Of a stretch of 32,859 nt of DNA, positions 16,987 through 25,658 are shown piece after piece. Below the pieces are notes generated by a model. It was not told the origin of the DNA. It was given only the letters and a program-made list of their open reading frames with translations, and did not search any database. Position numbers and translations under genes: made by a program. Origin of the DNA: a bacterium (GTDB lineage: Bacteria; UBP6; UBA1177); NCBI GenBank assembly GCA_017538365.1, contig JAFYIZ010000024.1:1-32859 (forward strand), read 5' to 3'. Each line of letters starts with the position of its first letter. The first letter of the stretch is position 1.

Positions 16987-18291
16987 TTAAAGGCTTCCGA
17001 GGATGAGGCGCGCCTTTTCAGCCGGTTTTTCCGAGATCTGAACAGCATCTTTCAAATATTCTTCCGCGTTTTTAAGTCTCTCTTCTTCGTCAAAGTGGAT
17101 CGTGTAGAGAAGGTCTCCTTTTGTCACTTTTTCGCCTGCTTTTTTCGCAAAAACAAATCCGACCGCTTTGTTTACGCTGTCTTCCTGACGAAGTCTGCCG
17201 CCGCCGAGACGGATGAGCGCTTTGCCGAAATCGAGAGCGTTGATCTTATTGATGACACCGCTTTCGCTAGCTCTAACTTCTTTTCTGAAGCGGCTTTCGG
17301 GAAGAAGCGACTGATTCAATGCGACTTTCGGATCTCCTCCCTGAAGTTTGATCGTGCTTGCGAATCTTTCGAGAACTCTGCCGGTCTGCAGCATCTTTGC
17401 CGCCTTTTCTTCACCTTCTTCGATGGACGCGGTCATTTTGAAAGTTTTCATGAGCACTGCTGCCATTCTGAGAGTTAGTTCCGTAACCTGCGGCACGTAT
17501 TTTCCCTGCATTACATCTAAGGATTCCTTTATCTCAAGCGCGTTTCCGACAGTGTAGCCGAGCGGCTCATCCATGTTCGTGAAAAGGACGTCGACGCTCC
17601 TTCCGAAGCGCTTTCCTATCGATTTCATTGTCTTGGCGAGGCGTGTTCCAGAAGCCAAATCCTTCATAAATGCACCTTCGCCGATCTTGATATCGAGAAT
17701 GAGTCCGTTTATCCCTTCAGCCAGTTTTTTGCTCATGATCGAAGAGGCGATGAGCGGCACAGATTCGACTGTTCCCGTCACGTCGCGGAGAGCGTAAAGC
17801 CTTTTGTCGAGCGGCGCTATCTCGGGAGTCTGTCCGATGAGAGCCATTTTGTTCATTCTGACATTTCTTTTGAAAGACTCTTTGTCGATATTTACCGAAA
17901 AACCGGGGATCGATTCGAGTTTGTCAAGCGTTCCGCCGGTGTGACCGAGCCCGCGCCCTGAAATCATCGGCACGTAAAAGCCGAGTTCTGCAAGAAGCGG
18001 TGCCAAAGGAATGGAAATTTTGTCGCCTACGCCGCCGGTCGAATGTTTATCAACAACAATGCCGTCAAGGTCTGAAAAATCGAGGACTTCGCCGCTGTAA
18101 AGCATCTTTTCAGTCCATGTTTCAAGCTCTTCGCTGTTGAGAGAATTGAAGAATATTGCCATGAGCATGGCTGACATCTGGTAATCTTTCAAAGTTCCGT
18201 CAAGGTAGCTCTGCAGAAAATCGGAGATGTCCTCTTTTGAAAGAGCTTTTTTGTCTCTCTTGTCGGCGATAATGTCATAGAACAGGCGCAT
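16987..18291 (-). CDS. deoA: Thymidine / pyrimidine-nucleoside phosphorylase
   Basis: 434 residues, full length. The enzyme splits thymidine or uridine with phosphate into base and (deoxy)ribose-1-phosphate for salvage. Phosphate-binding KHSTGGVGDK is at 82-91 and the signature SGRGLGHTGGTLDKLE starts at 111; VTGTVESVPLIASSIMSKK completes the site, and the C-terminal PYNP domain (RLGGGRLRQEDSV) is intact. Thymidine-specific DeoA and broader Pdp cannot be told apart by eye. GGAGGG lies before ATG 18291. RpiB, which handles pentose phosphates, is in the window but far away. Confidence 0.94.
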   Translation of the reverse strand: MRLFYDIIADKRDKKALSKEDISDFLQSYLDGTLKDYQMSAMLMAIFFNSLNSEELETWTEKMLYSGEVLDFSDLDGIVVDKHSTGGVGDKISIPLAPLLAELGFYVPMISGRGLGHTGGTLDKLESIPGFSVNIDKESFKRNVRMNKMALIGQTPEIAPLDKRLYALRDVTGTVESVPLIASSIMSKKLAEGINGLILDIKIGEGAFMKDLASGTRLAKTMKSIGKRFGRSVDVLFTNMDEPLGYTVGNALEIKESLDVMQGKYVPQVTELTLRMAAVLMKTFKMTASIEEGEEKAAKMLQTGRVLERFASTIKLQGGDPKVALNQSLLPESRFRKEVRASESGVINKINALDFGKALIRLGGGRLRQEDSVNKAVGFVFAKKAGEKVTKGDLLYTIHFDEEERLKNAEEYLKDAVQISEKPAEKARLILGSL

Positions 18292-18322
18292 GATTCCCTC
18301 CGTTAAACAATCAAACCCGCGA

Positions 18323-18328
18323 ATTATA
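18323..18328 (-). promoter_or_regulatory. Putative -10 box upstream of deoA
   Basis: A perfect TATAAT on the minus strand lies 32 bases before the deoA start, in the 60-base gap after the C25-like gene. No good -35 is found 16-18 bases upstream (TTTTTC), so this is a weak call. Confidence 0.35.
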
Positions 18329-18351
18329 CTGAAAAATCGTAAAAAGAAAAA

Positions 18352-20712
18352 TCAGAAAACGGTGACGGAACATCCGGAAGAGGAAGATTCTTTTTTCTGC
18401 TCTTTTTTCGGAGTGCATGAGCCGTAGTCGCAGTAGCCTTTTTTGCCGTCCGAAGTGGTGCAGTCGTTCCAGTTTTGAGAAATATCCGGAACTTCAAGGA
18501 AGCCGTCCAACTCGTCACATTCCGTTTTGTAGCACTCTTTTGCAGCCGGCATATCAACAGCTTCGCCTTCGCATATACCTTGCTTGCAGACTTCGTTTTT
18601 TACACAGAGTTTGCCCGTGTTGCATGACATTCCTTCGTTTTCGGCGACCGCTTCACATTCTCCGGTATCGGGATTGCAGGAGCCCTTGGAACATTCCGAA
18701 TCAAAGTGAGAGCAGTCTTTTATATTCACATCAGTACATTTCCCACTGAAACACTGTCTTCCTCCGACACAGGCATTTTCGGATGTGCCGCAGAACGAAC
18801 CGTCGGGCATCTGAGCTGTGCTGCACGATTTTGTTGCTTCGTCGCAGATGTTTTCTTCACATTCTTTTTCGCTGTTGAGGCACGGTATGGAATTTTCCGA
18901 TTTCATACAAAAACCTTCAGTACATACTTCTTTTCCGTTGCAGAAAATAGAGTCGTCGCAGTCGCTGTCGTTTTCGCACTGCTTCATATTCAGATTCAGA
19001 GAAGGATCTCCGATGTAGTTCGTTTCGTGTTTTATCGTCAGCAGGACATCATAATTGGACCATCTTTCTTTGGTTTCGGAGAGAACCTTTGCCGGAATAT
19101 CGTTTTTTACGACAGCATCGGTGAAAACGGTTCCGTATGCGAAAGTATCCTGCGAACTGAGGTCGTAGTTCTCGAAAATCAGGCCATAAGAAACCTGAGA
19201 AGCACCAGCAACACCGACAGCGGTGTTTTTAAGAGTCTCATAGGCGAGGTTTCTGTCTGAGTGTATCGAACCGTTCAGACAGCTTCCCTGAAAAACAAAT
19301 GGAGAAACAGCTGTAACTTTTTTCATAAGGGAGTTGTCGACGAATGTGTCGCTGTAGAGTTCATATCTGTAAGTTTCCGGAATCCAGTTATCGTTTTGGT
19401 CGTAGCCCCAAATAGTACGCACTGAATAATCGGGCATTCCGTGGGCCTGCCAGAAGACTGCTCCGTATCCTTTATTCATATTTTCGAGCATTGAACTGTA
19501 TGTCAAAGCGTCTTCGGTGAAAAACTCAGAGGGATCGAGACCGCTTTTTTCTACAAGCAGTTTCGATGTAAACGGCTCTTTTATGGAATCGGTTTTCAGA
19601 TATTCCGCGATATAAGCTCCGTCCATTTTCGGTATTCCGTACTGGCCGTCCTGATTTTCGTAATATGAAATCGTCGCAGGAAAGAGTACCCTGAACCTGT
19701 AGTCGGCGGTTGATGGTTTCTCCTTTATGAAATCGACTGTTCTTGCCAGAATTTTGTCAGTATCCTCGACATTTTTGTGATAAATCGGAATCCTGCCGAC
19801 AATGAGTTCGAATGCGTAATTTATTCTATCGCTTGATTCACCGTAAACACCGTTTTCGTTGCCATCCATATCTTCGGTAAGTTCGGCATAAAAAATATCG
19901 GTCGGAACATCGTCGTAATCCGGTTCGTCGGTTCTGCAAGGTGTCGTTACGACCATCGGAACTTCATTCCCGTCAGGCTCGGTTCCGGCGATTATGAGCA
20001 GAAAATCATAATTTGTGTAAACTGTTTTCAAGTATTCTCTGATTTTTTCGGCACGCTTGATTCCTACGAGGTTGCCTCCTCCGTAATTTGTTTCCGTGGC
20101 AATATGAACCATAAAACCGGATTCTTTTTTAGCTTTGATGAAATTCCAGATTTCTTTGGATTTCAACATGAAATATTCTGTTGTAAGGATGAGAATTGAA
20201 TTTTTGCCTTGAGTATTTCTCATTGGAAGAAGAGTCCTTCCTTTTGTCGTGACTCTGATCCTGTCTATTTTTACGACCTCTTTTTCATCAACAGGTATAA
20301 TCGGGTAAAAATTGAATCCGAAAAGCTGCTGCGTGCGTTTGAAAGTCGAAAAATGATTGAATGTAAACTTTGAAAGCGATGGCAGCATTCTTTCTGTCTG
20401 AACAACTTTTTTGACTTTCCGCATATCGTTCAGCCGATAGAGTGCTTCACCTTTTTTCAGCGGGGCTTCAAGTGTTATTTTATGCTGCTTCAGTATCTCG
20501 ACTTTTACGATTTCGCTACCGAAAACCATTTTTTTTACAGGAAGAAGCGTATTTTCGCCCGTTCCGTCAAGATCAAAACCTTCAATATTCGGAATGGTAA
20601 AACCGTTCTTTACGCTGAAAACGGCATCCGGTATGTCGATATCGACAGTGTCTGCAAAAATATTTATAAAAAACAGTACTGCAATCGAAAGTAGTAAAGA
20701 TTTTTTTATCAT
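18352..20712 (-). CDS. Secreted C25 (gingipain-like) cysteine peptidase with Cys-rich C-terminal repeats
   Basis: 786 residues. The N-terminus MIKKSLLLSIAVLFFINIFA is a signal peptide, so the protein is exported. The central part resembles peptidase family C25: a candidate catalytic His at 424 (VFWQAHG) and Cys at 478 (FQGSCLNG), and the closing GDPSLNL that ends C25 domains. From about 579 to 766 follow Cys-rich repeats of the pattern C-x5-C-x6-C-x5-C, starting CENDSDCDDSIFCNG, a style seen in Myxococcota-type exported proteins. The last residues are SSSSGCSVTVF. The start is ATG 20712 after GGAG; the open frame runs nine codons further. Substrate and cell location beyond the inner membrane are not shown. 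Confidence 0.75.
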   Translation of the reverse strand: MIKKSLLLSIAVLFFINIFADTVDIDIPDAVFSVKNGFTIPNIEGFDLDGTGENTLLPVKKMVFGSEIVKVEILKQHKITLEAPLKKGEALYRLNDMRKVKKVVQTERMLPSLSKFTFNHFSTFKRTQQLFGFNFYPIIPVDEKEVVKIDRIRVTTKGRTLLPMRNTQGKNSILILTTEYFMLKSKEIWNFIKAKKESGFMVHIATETNYGGGNLVGIKRAEKIREYLKTVYTNYDFLLIIAGTEPDGNEVPMVVTTPCRTDEPDYDDVPTDIFYAELTEDMDGNENGVYGESSDRINYAFELIVGRIPIYHKNVEDTDKILARTVDFIKEKPSTADYRFRVLFPATISYYENQDGQYGIPKMDGAYIAEYLKTDSIKEPFTSKLLVEKSGLDPSEFFTEDALTYSSMLENMNKGYGAVFWQAHGMPDYSVRTIWGYDQNDNWIPETYRYELYSDTFVDNSLMKKVTAVSPFVFQGSCLNGSIHSDRNLAYETLKNTAVGVAGASQVSYGLIFENYDLSSQDTFAYGTVFTDAVVKNDIPAKVLSETKERWSNYDVLLTIKHETNYIGDPSLNLNMKQCENDSDCDDSIFCNGKEVCTEGFCMKSENSIPCLNSEKECEENICDEATKSCSTAQMPDGSFCGTSENACVGGRQCFSGKCTDVNIKDCSHFDSECSKGSCNPDTGECEAVAENEGMSCNTGKLCVKNEVCKQGICEGEAVDMPAAKECYKTECDELDGFLEVPDISQNWNDCTTSDGKKGYCDYGSCTPKKEQKKESSSSGCSVTVF

Positions 20713-20742
20713 TTGTAACTCCATAAAAACTATAAGCAAAAT

Positions 20743-20770
20743 ACTCTACACGATATTGATTGTTTGTCAA
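20743..20770 (-). promoter_or_regulatory. Sigma-70-type promoter of the C25-like gene
   Basis: On the minus strand a perfect TTGACA (20765-20770) is followed after 16 bases by TAGAGT (20743-20748), four of six to TATAAT. It lies about 30 bases before the start codon at 20712 and just past the end of the upstream gene. Confidence 0.6.
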
Positions 20771-20776
20771 AACGAA

Positions 20777-21385
20777 TCAAGCCAGTTTTTTTTCAAAGCG
20801 GCCGTTGTTTTCGGAAAAACCCATTTTCAGGAGATATTTGCGGTGAATTTCGGAATTCGTACTTGCAGAAAGCGATGGAATGTGCTGGGAAGCCAAGTAT
20901 GCGTAAAGATATTTTCCTGCCGAACAGTCGCGGTAAACCGGCGTCGTATAGTCGATTTTCACACTGATGGAACCGTCGGAATCGGCATTCCCCAGAAGGA
21001 TTCCCGCCGCGTCGGTGCCGTAGCAGACGAGATATGCGCGGTCAAACTGCGAATTTTTGTCGGCTTCGGGGAAAAACTTTTTGATGTCTTCCTCGTAAAG
21101 ACCGAAGAAATGGTTTATGAGAGCGTTGTCGGGGCGCACTTTTATCACCGAATACTCTTTTTTGTTTCTGAAAAGTTTTATCAGATTGTAAATGTTGATG
21201 AGAGCAAGGCAGAAGTTCATCGCTGCGGTCGGATAAGAACTGATCATCAGCGCGTAACCCGTAAATATCAGACTGCCGACAGTGTTGATGAAGCGCAGCT
21301 TGACGACCGAAGTCATCAGCATCGAAATAAGAACAAGTGCGGAACCGATGTAGCCTATTGCTTCGATTATAACTTTTGAATCCAT
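20777..21385 (-). CDS. YgjV-like inner-membrane segment fused to a GNAT-like domain
   Basis: 202 residues. The first 70 or so contain about three hydrophobic segments (IGYIGSALVLISMLM, INTVGSLIFTGYALMI and AAMNFCLALINIYNLI), like YgjV/PQ-loop-type small membrane proteins. The rest, from about residue 80, is soluble and resembles a GNAT acetyltransferase fold: AYLVCYGTDAAGILLGNAD, a strand-rich stretch, then TPVYRDCSAGKYLYAYLA and a final KYLLKMGF. Neither substrate nor activity is known. ATG 21385 is preferred over ATG 21397 because a run GGAGGGGG sits between them. Confidence 0.6.
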   Translation of the reverse strand: MDSKVIIEAIGYIGSALVLISMLMTSVVKLRFINTVGSLIFTGYALMISSYPTAAMNFCLALINIYNLIKLFRNKKEYSVIKVRPDNALINHFFGLYEEDIKKFFPEADKNSQFDRAYLVCYGTDAAGILLGNADSDGSISVKIDYTTPVYRDCSAGKYLYAYLASQHIPSLSASTNSEIHRKYLLKMGFSENNGRFEKKLA

Positions 21386-21507
21386 TTCCCCCTCCATAAA
21401 ACAACCGCCTTTATCGTAAAAATACGCGGAGGAAAGGCAAATTTTATAAAAAGTCGGAATCAGATTTTTTTCTGCTAAACTATCCCGTTTTTTGAAAGGA
21501 GGATCTC
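21386..21507. other. Divergent intergenic region before nfo
   Basis: 122 bases between a minus-strand membrane gene and plus-strand nfo. Apart from the nfo ribosome-binding site (AAAGGAGG at about 21496-21503) and a weak TAAACT at 21476-21481 with no matching -35, I see no clear promoter, hairpin or repeat. Confidence 0.5.
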
Positions 21508-22350
21508 ATGGTCAAATTCATCGGCGCACACGTTTCGGCTTCAGGCGGAGTGGAAAACGCTCCCAAAAACGCGGCAGACATCAAGGCAACGGCTTTCGCT
21601 CTCTTTACCAAAAACCAGAAACAGTGGTTTGCACCGGCACTTTCAGCCGTTTCGGTAGAGGCTTTCAAAAAAGTCTGTGCAGATTGCGGTTTTACTGCGG
21701 AATCCATTCTGCCGCATGACAGCTATCTCATAAATCTTGGTCATCCTACCGATGAAGGACTTGAAAAATCGAGGACTTCCTTCACTGAAGAGATGAAGCG
21801 CTGCGAAATATTAGGGCTCGACAGACTCAACTTCCATCCCGGAAGCCATCTGCGGGAAATCACGGTGAGTGAATGCCTGACACGTATCGCAGAATCGATA
21901 AATATCGCGCTCGACAAAACTCACGGTGTTACCGCAGTCATCGAAAACACTGCCGGACAGGGCTCGAATGTCGGCTTTGAATTTGAGCAGCTTGCAGAAA
22001 TAATCGAGCAGGTCGAAGACAAATCGCGAGTCGGAATTTGCATTGACACATGCCACGCATTTGCCGCAGGATATGATCTCACGACCGATGCGGCGTGCGA
22101 GAAAACTTTCGCAAAACTCGATAAAACCGTGGGGCTCAAATATCTGCGCGGAATGCACTTGAACGATGCAAAAAAAACGCTTGCAAGCAAAGTCGACAGG
22201 CACGAAACACTCGGAAACGGCGCGATAGGGCTTGACTGCTTCAAATGGCTCGTCAGACAGCCTTTTACCGATAATATTCCGCTTATTCTGGAAACTCCCG
22301 AACCCGAAAGATGGCCCGAAGAGATCTCTCTTCTCAAAAGTTTTATTTAA
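21508..22350 (+). CDS. nfo: Endonuclease IV (AP endonuclease)
   Basis: 280 residues, the usual length. Endonuclease IV cuts DNA 5' of abasic sites in base-excision repair using three zinc ions. All nine metal ligands line up with the E. coli enzyme: His70, His110, Glu146, Asp180, His183, His217, Asp230, His232 and Glu262. The motifs [15 protein letters not shown] and DRHETLGNG are exact in style. AAAGGAGG precedes ATG 21508. The next gene starts nine bases after its stop with its own strong site, so the two are very likely one transcript. Confidence 0.97.
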   Translation: MVKFIGAHVSASGGVENAPKNAADIKATAFALFTKNQKQWFAPALSAVSVEAFKKVCADCGFTAESILPHDSYLINLGHPTDEGLEKSRTSFTEEMKRCEILGLDRLNFHPGSHLREITVSECLTRIAESINIALDKTHGVTAVIENTAGQGSNVGFEFEQLAEIIEQVEDKSRVGICIDTCHAFAAGYDLTTDAACEKTFAKLDKTVGLKYLRGMHLNDAKKTLASKVDRHETLGNGAIGLDCFKWLVRQPFTDNIPLILETPEPERWPEEISLLKSFI

Positions 22351-22359
22351 GGAGGAAAA

Positions 22360-23955
22360 ATGAGGCTTCTCGTAACGATACTTTCCCGCCAGACAGTTGT
22401 TCAGGCTTCCCTAATACGCGAAGCGGCGCCGGATGTCATAATTTTCGTTTCGACAGTGATGGCGGCTGAAAACGACTGGCACAAGAACATCCCGATGCTC
22501 ATCAAGCGCGAAAACGGCGAGATAAAGTATCTCAATGTTTTTATTGAGAAAAATATGAATCTCGGCGCGATACTCGAAATGCTCCAAAGGCATGTCGGAA
22601 ATGTCGTCACGCAGTACGGGATAACCGAGATCTGCTGCGATGCTTCGTGCGGAAAAGGGATCCACAGGATACTTTTTGCCGAATATCTCAAACGTTTTTC
22701 TGAAAAGCATGAAATTGATTTTTCACTCGTCTATTTCGATCTCGATACGCGCCAGATCAACCGCATCGCCGTCAAAGACCAGGCTTTTCATGAATACCGC
22801 TCAAGCGTTTCGATAGACTGGCACTTGAAGGAGCGTCTTACGCTTTACGGCGCGGAACTTACCGATTTTCTGACTATTTACGATGCCGGCAAAAACTATT
22901 TCGTGGAGACTGCCGAGCAGTTTGAAGAACTTTACGAAAATTTGTGCAACTCTATGAACTTACGGGCATTTTTCTCTTCCTACGACAACATGAAGTCGAT
23001 AATCGACCTCAAAAACGAACTCCACGAATTCATGGTGAAAAATAACCGCGAAGAGCAGATCGACAAGTTTTTGCAGCGCATTTTCGGTGTCATGCCGCAT
23101 CTACGCCCCGAAATAAACGACGCGAAAAACGAGATCAGACACAAACTCACTTCCTTTTTTGACGAAATGAGCTCAAGAAAAGAGCTGCGCTCGTTTTCCG
23201 ATTCGTTCGATTTCAGAACGACTCTCGCAAGTTGCCAGAAAAGATTCAACGCCGAAATGCCCGAAATTGTCATCGGAAAGATCCTTCCGCTTGCCGGAGA
23301 GATCGACAAAGCCGACCTCAAAAGCGATGTGCAGCACTTTCTGGACGTTCTTTTCTCAAAAATTTCGGAAAAAATCACTACCCTTGCCGACGTGCAGAAT
23401 GTCGAAGTCACCGCCGCAGTTTTCAACCGCTTCAAACAGAAATATGTCCGCGAGATAGAGCGCGAAAGCACTCTCAACACACGCTCTCAGATATCGATAA
23501 TCTTTGAAAAACTGATAAGTTACGCTGTTTACCGCGCTATCGAAAAATATCCGCTTCTCAAAGAATCGATAGCTTCGGTCTTTCAGAACGTAAAACTCAG
23601 CGGCAAGGCGAGTTCGCTCATCGAAATTGACACTCTCGTCGTCTTCAGAAACGGCTACCTCCACATTTTAGAGGCAAAAAGCTCGCACGTTTCGAACAAA
23701 GACCTCAATTCCAGAATCCTTGTGATGAAAAAATATTTGGGCGAAAGCGTCGGAATGGACATCGTTTTCCCGTTCACCGCGCACGACATCGAACTTTTCA
23801 AAGAGAAAAACGACCCCTTCATCCGCAAATTCTACAGCAAAGGCCTCAAGTCTGCGGCAGGCTGGGGCACATTCTTCGCAACTACAGACAAGGAGATCAC
23901 TCCGATCGACAAGATCGCAGGCAGACTGCTTGATCTGGCTACGAAATACAGCTGA
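22360..23955 (+). CDS. CARF-like PD-(D/E)XK nuclease, Card1/Can2 (DUF1887) type
   Basis: 531 residues. The N-terminus (LLVTILSRQTVVQASLIREAAP then DVIIFVST) has the pattern of the CARF half of DUF1887 proteins, which in Card1/Can2 bind cyclic oligoadenylate; the usual GGTK-type loop is replaced by CDASCGKGIH near 93-102. Residues 180-370 are a long helical, charged insert not found in the short Card1 proteins. The C-terminus is a PD-(D/E)XK nuclease: Glu383 in IIFEKLISYAVY, Asp424 in IEIDTLVVF, Glu438 and Lys440 in ILEAKS. No CRISPR array or cas gene is seen in the window. The role is inferred; anti-phage or stress signalling is possible. GGAGG lies before ATG 22360. Confidence 0.6.
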   Translation: MRLLVTILSRQTVVQASLIREAAPDVIIFVSTVMAAENDWHKNIPMLIKRENGEIKYLNVFIEKNMNLGAILEMLQRHVGNVVTQYGITEICCDASCGKGIHRILFAEYLKRFSEKHEIDFSLVYFDLDTRQINRIAVKDQAFHEYRSSVSIDWHLKERLTLYGAELTDFLTIYDAGKNYFVETAEQFEELYENLCNSMNLRAFFSSYDNMKSIIDLKNELHEFMVKNNREEQIDKFLQRIFGVMPHLRPEINDAKNEIRHKLTSFFDEMSSRKELRSFSDSFDFRTTLASCQKRFNAEMPEIVIGKILPLAGEIDKADLKSDVQHFLDVLFSKISEKITTLADVQNVEVTAAVFNRFKQKYVREIERESTLNTRSQISIIFEKLISYAVYRAIEKYPLLKESIASVFQNVKLSGKASSLIEIDTLVVFRNGYLHILEAKSSHVSNKDLNSRILVMKKYLGESVGMDIVFPFTAHDIELFKEKNDPFIRKFYSKGLKSAAGWGTFFATTDKEITPIDKIAGRLLDLATKYS

Positions 23956-23959
23956 TAAA

Positions 23960-23987
23960 TTGCTATTGCCTTTAAAAACGCTATGAT
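23960..23987 (+). promoter_or_regulatory. Putative promoter of the citF-like gene
   Basis: TTGCTA (23960-23965) and TATGAT (23982-23987) are spaced by 16 bases. It lies in the 76-base gap before the gene, whose start at 24032 has GGGAGGG just upstream. Confidence 0.5.
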
Positions 23988-24031
23988 TGCCCGTTTTTAA
24001 GTTTTTTGAACTAATTTTTCGGGAGGGATCC

Positions 24032-25597
24032 ATGAAATTCAACGGTAAAGAGTACAAAAATTTCGTTTCGGCTTTCGACGAGTCGAATCTTTTCACACAT
24101 TTCGCTCCGAGAAAGACTCCGAACTTCATGCCGCGCGGCAAAAGCAAGGTAAAGACGCTTGATGAAGTTATCGAAATTCTTAATGACGGCGATGTCATCA
24201 GCTATCCGCACTATTACAGAACAGGCGACAGAGGCCTCGAGGCAGTCGTTAAAAAACTTCGCGAACACGGCAAAAGAAACATCGTTCTTTACGGAAACGC
24301 TATCTTCGACCACACTGATCCTTGGCTTTATGAAGCGTTTAAAGACGGAATAATTACGGGTATTTACGGAAATATTTACAGAGCGATGGGAAACCATCTT
24401 GTAGCAGGCGACCTTCTTCCGTGGGTCGGTGTCGGACTTAGCCACGGCAACAGAGTCCGCAAGCTCCAGGTCGGCGAAGTTCACGTAAAACTTGCTTTCC
24501 TTCCCGTTCCGATGGCTGACATCCACGGAAACGCGAACGGCGTCATGGGAAATCCCGACGAATACTGCGGTCCGCTTGGGTTAGCTACTGCCGATGCGGA
24601 ATATGCTGACTATACCTGCCTTCTCGCTGGAACCGTTTCGGACGAGACTCTCATCCCCGCTGAGATCACGATGGAACTCACCGATTTTGTAGTTCCGATG
24701 GAAAAACCCGGACTTTCCGAGGGAATCGGCTCGGGAACGCTCGATTTTGAAAAGATCCGCTCCAACAAGTTCAACGCGCAGATCGCAGAAAACGTCACCA
24801 ACATCATGAAGGCAGCCGGCGTCATGAAAGACGGTTTCGCTTTCCAGGTTGGAAGCGGCGCGGGACTCATCGTTCTCGACAACATCAGGCAGTACTTGAA
24901 GGAAAACAACATCACGGCGAACTTCGCTATCGGCGGTATCACTTCGATGCACGTTGAAATGCTTGAAGAAGGAACGCTGCGCCACATTTTCCACGGTCAG
25001 CTTTTCGAGCCGAGCGAAAAAGTTATCAAATCACTTCTCATGAATCCGTTCCATATTCCGATATCCACTGGTTTCTACGCATCTATCGCAAACAAGGAAT
25101 GTGCAGTCAACATGCTTGATGTTGCTGTTCTTTCAGCTCTCGAAGTCGACAGAGATTTCAACGTCAACACAGTCTGCGCTTCAGGCAGAATCATCGGCGG
25201 AATCGGCGGCGGTCAGGATGTCGCGGCAGGTGCTGATCTCACCATCATGTTCGTTCCGCTTGCAACAGGAAAAGACGGAAAAGGTTTCCCGAAGATCGTC
25301 GAAAAAGTCTACACGAGAACCACTCCGGGAGAAGTCATCGATGTCGTTGTCACCGAAGATTTTGTCTGCGTCAACCCGAAGAGCCGCTCCTCATACAAAG
25401 AAGCTATTCTTGAAAACGGCAAAAAATACGGCCTCAACATCATTTCGATGGATGAACTTTTGGCAAAATCAAAGGAAAAAGCCGAGAGTTTCGGCGTAAT
25501 TCCGAAGCCGAAACCCACTACCGACGAGGTCGTTCACGTTATCGAATGGCGTGACGGAACTCTTCTCGACACCATCAAAAAGGCAATGCCGAAATAA
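24032..25597 (+). CDS. citF: Citrate lyase alpha subunit-like (citrate CoA-transferase family)
   Basis: 521 residues, close to CitF length. In citrate lyase, alpha moves the acyl carrier thioester onto citrate as an acyl-CoA transferase. Recognised segments include ISYPHYYRTGDRGLEAVV, HSHG-like LSHGNRVRKLQVGEVHVKLAFLPVP, GNANGVMGNPDEYCGPLGLATADAEYA, FALGGI-like FAIGGITSMHV and the C-terminal VVTEDFVCVNPKSR. The usual partners citE, citD, citC and citG are not next to it, so it may use another acyl donor. ATG 24032 is used because of GGGAGGG; an in-frame codon at 23987 would add 15 residues. Confidence 0.8.
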   Translation: MKFNGKEYKNFVSAFDESNLFTHFAPRKTPNFMPRGKSKVKTLDEVIEILNDGDVISYPHYYRTGDRGLEAVVKKLREHGKRNIVLYGNAIFDHTDPWLYEAFKDGIITGIYGNIYRAMGNHLVAGDLLPWVGVGLSHGNRVRKLQVGEVHVKLAFLPVPMADIHGNANGVMGNPDEYCGPLGLATADAEYADYTCLLAGTVSDETLIPAEITMELTDFVVPMEKPGLSEGIGSGTLDFEKIRSNKFNAQIAENVTNIMKAAGVMKDGFAFQVGSGAGLIVLDNIRQYLKENNITANFAIGGITSMHVEMLEEGTLRHIFHGQLFEPSEKVIKSLLMNPFHIPISTGFYASIANKECAVNMLDVAVLSALEVDRDFNVNTVCASGRIIGGIGGGQDVAAGADLTIMFVPLATGKDGKGFPKIVEKVYTRTTPGEVIDVVVTEDFVCVNPKSRSSYKEAILENGKKYGLNIISMDELLAKSKEKAESFGVIPKPKPTTDEVVHVIEWRDGTLLDTIKKAMPK

Positions 25598-25602
25598 GTT
25601 TG

Positions 25603-25658
25603 TGACCTCACCTCTAACCCCTCTCCACAGTGGAGAGGGGAACAAAAGGGGTGAGGTT
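25603..25658. repeat. Palindromic dispersed repeat, copy 2
   Basis: CCCCTCTCCA (25618-25627) and TGGAGAGGGG (25631-25640) form a perfect 10-base stem with loop CAG; outside it, ACCTCACC (25605-25612) pairs with GGTGAGGT (25650-25657). It is inverted relative to copy 1 at 15984-16020 and shares 24 identical bases. It sits between convergent citF-like and rpiB genes, where it could work as a two-way terminator. This CCTCACC...CCCCTCTCC type is a dispersed repeat I recognise in many bacterial genomes. Confidence 0.85.

Noticed and set aside
18324-18557. Frame +1 at the end of the C25-like gene as a frameshifted sorting tail.
   Set aside because: The alternate frame gives no hydrophobic helix or basic end, so a frameshift is not supported.
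23987-24031. Upstream start for the citF-like protein.
   Set aside because: It would add 15 residues without a ribosome-binding site, whereas GGGAGGG fits ATG 24032.
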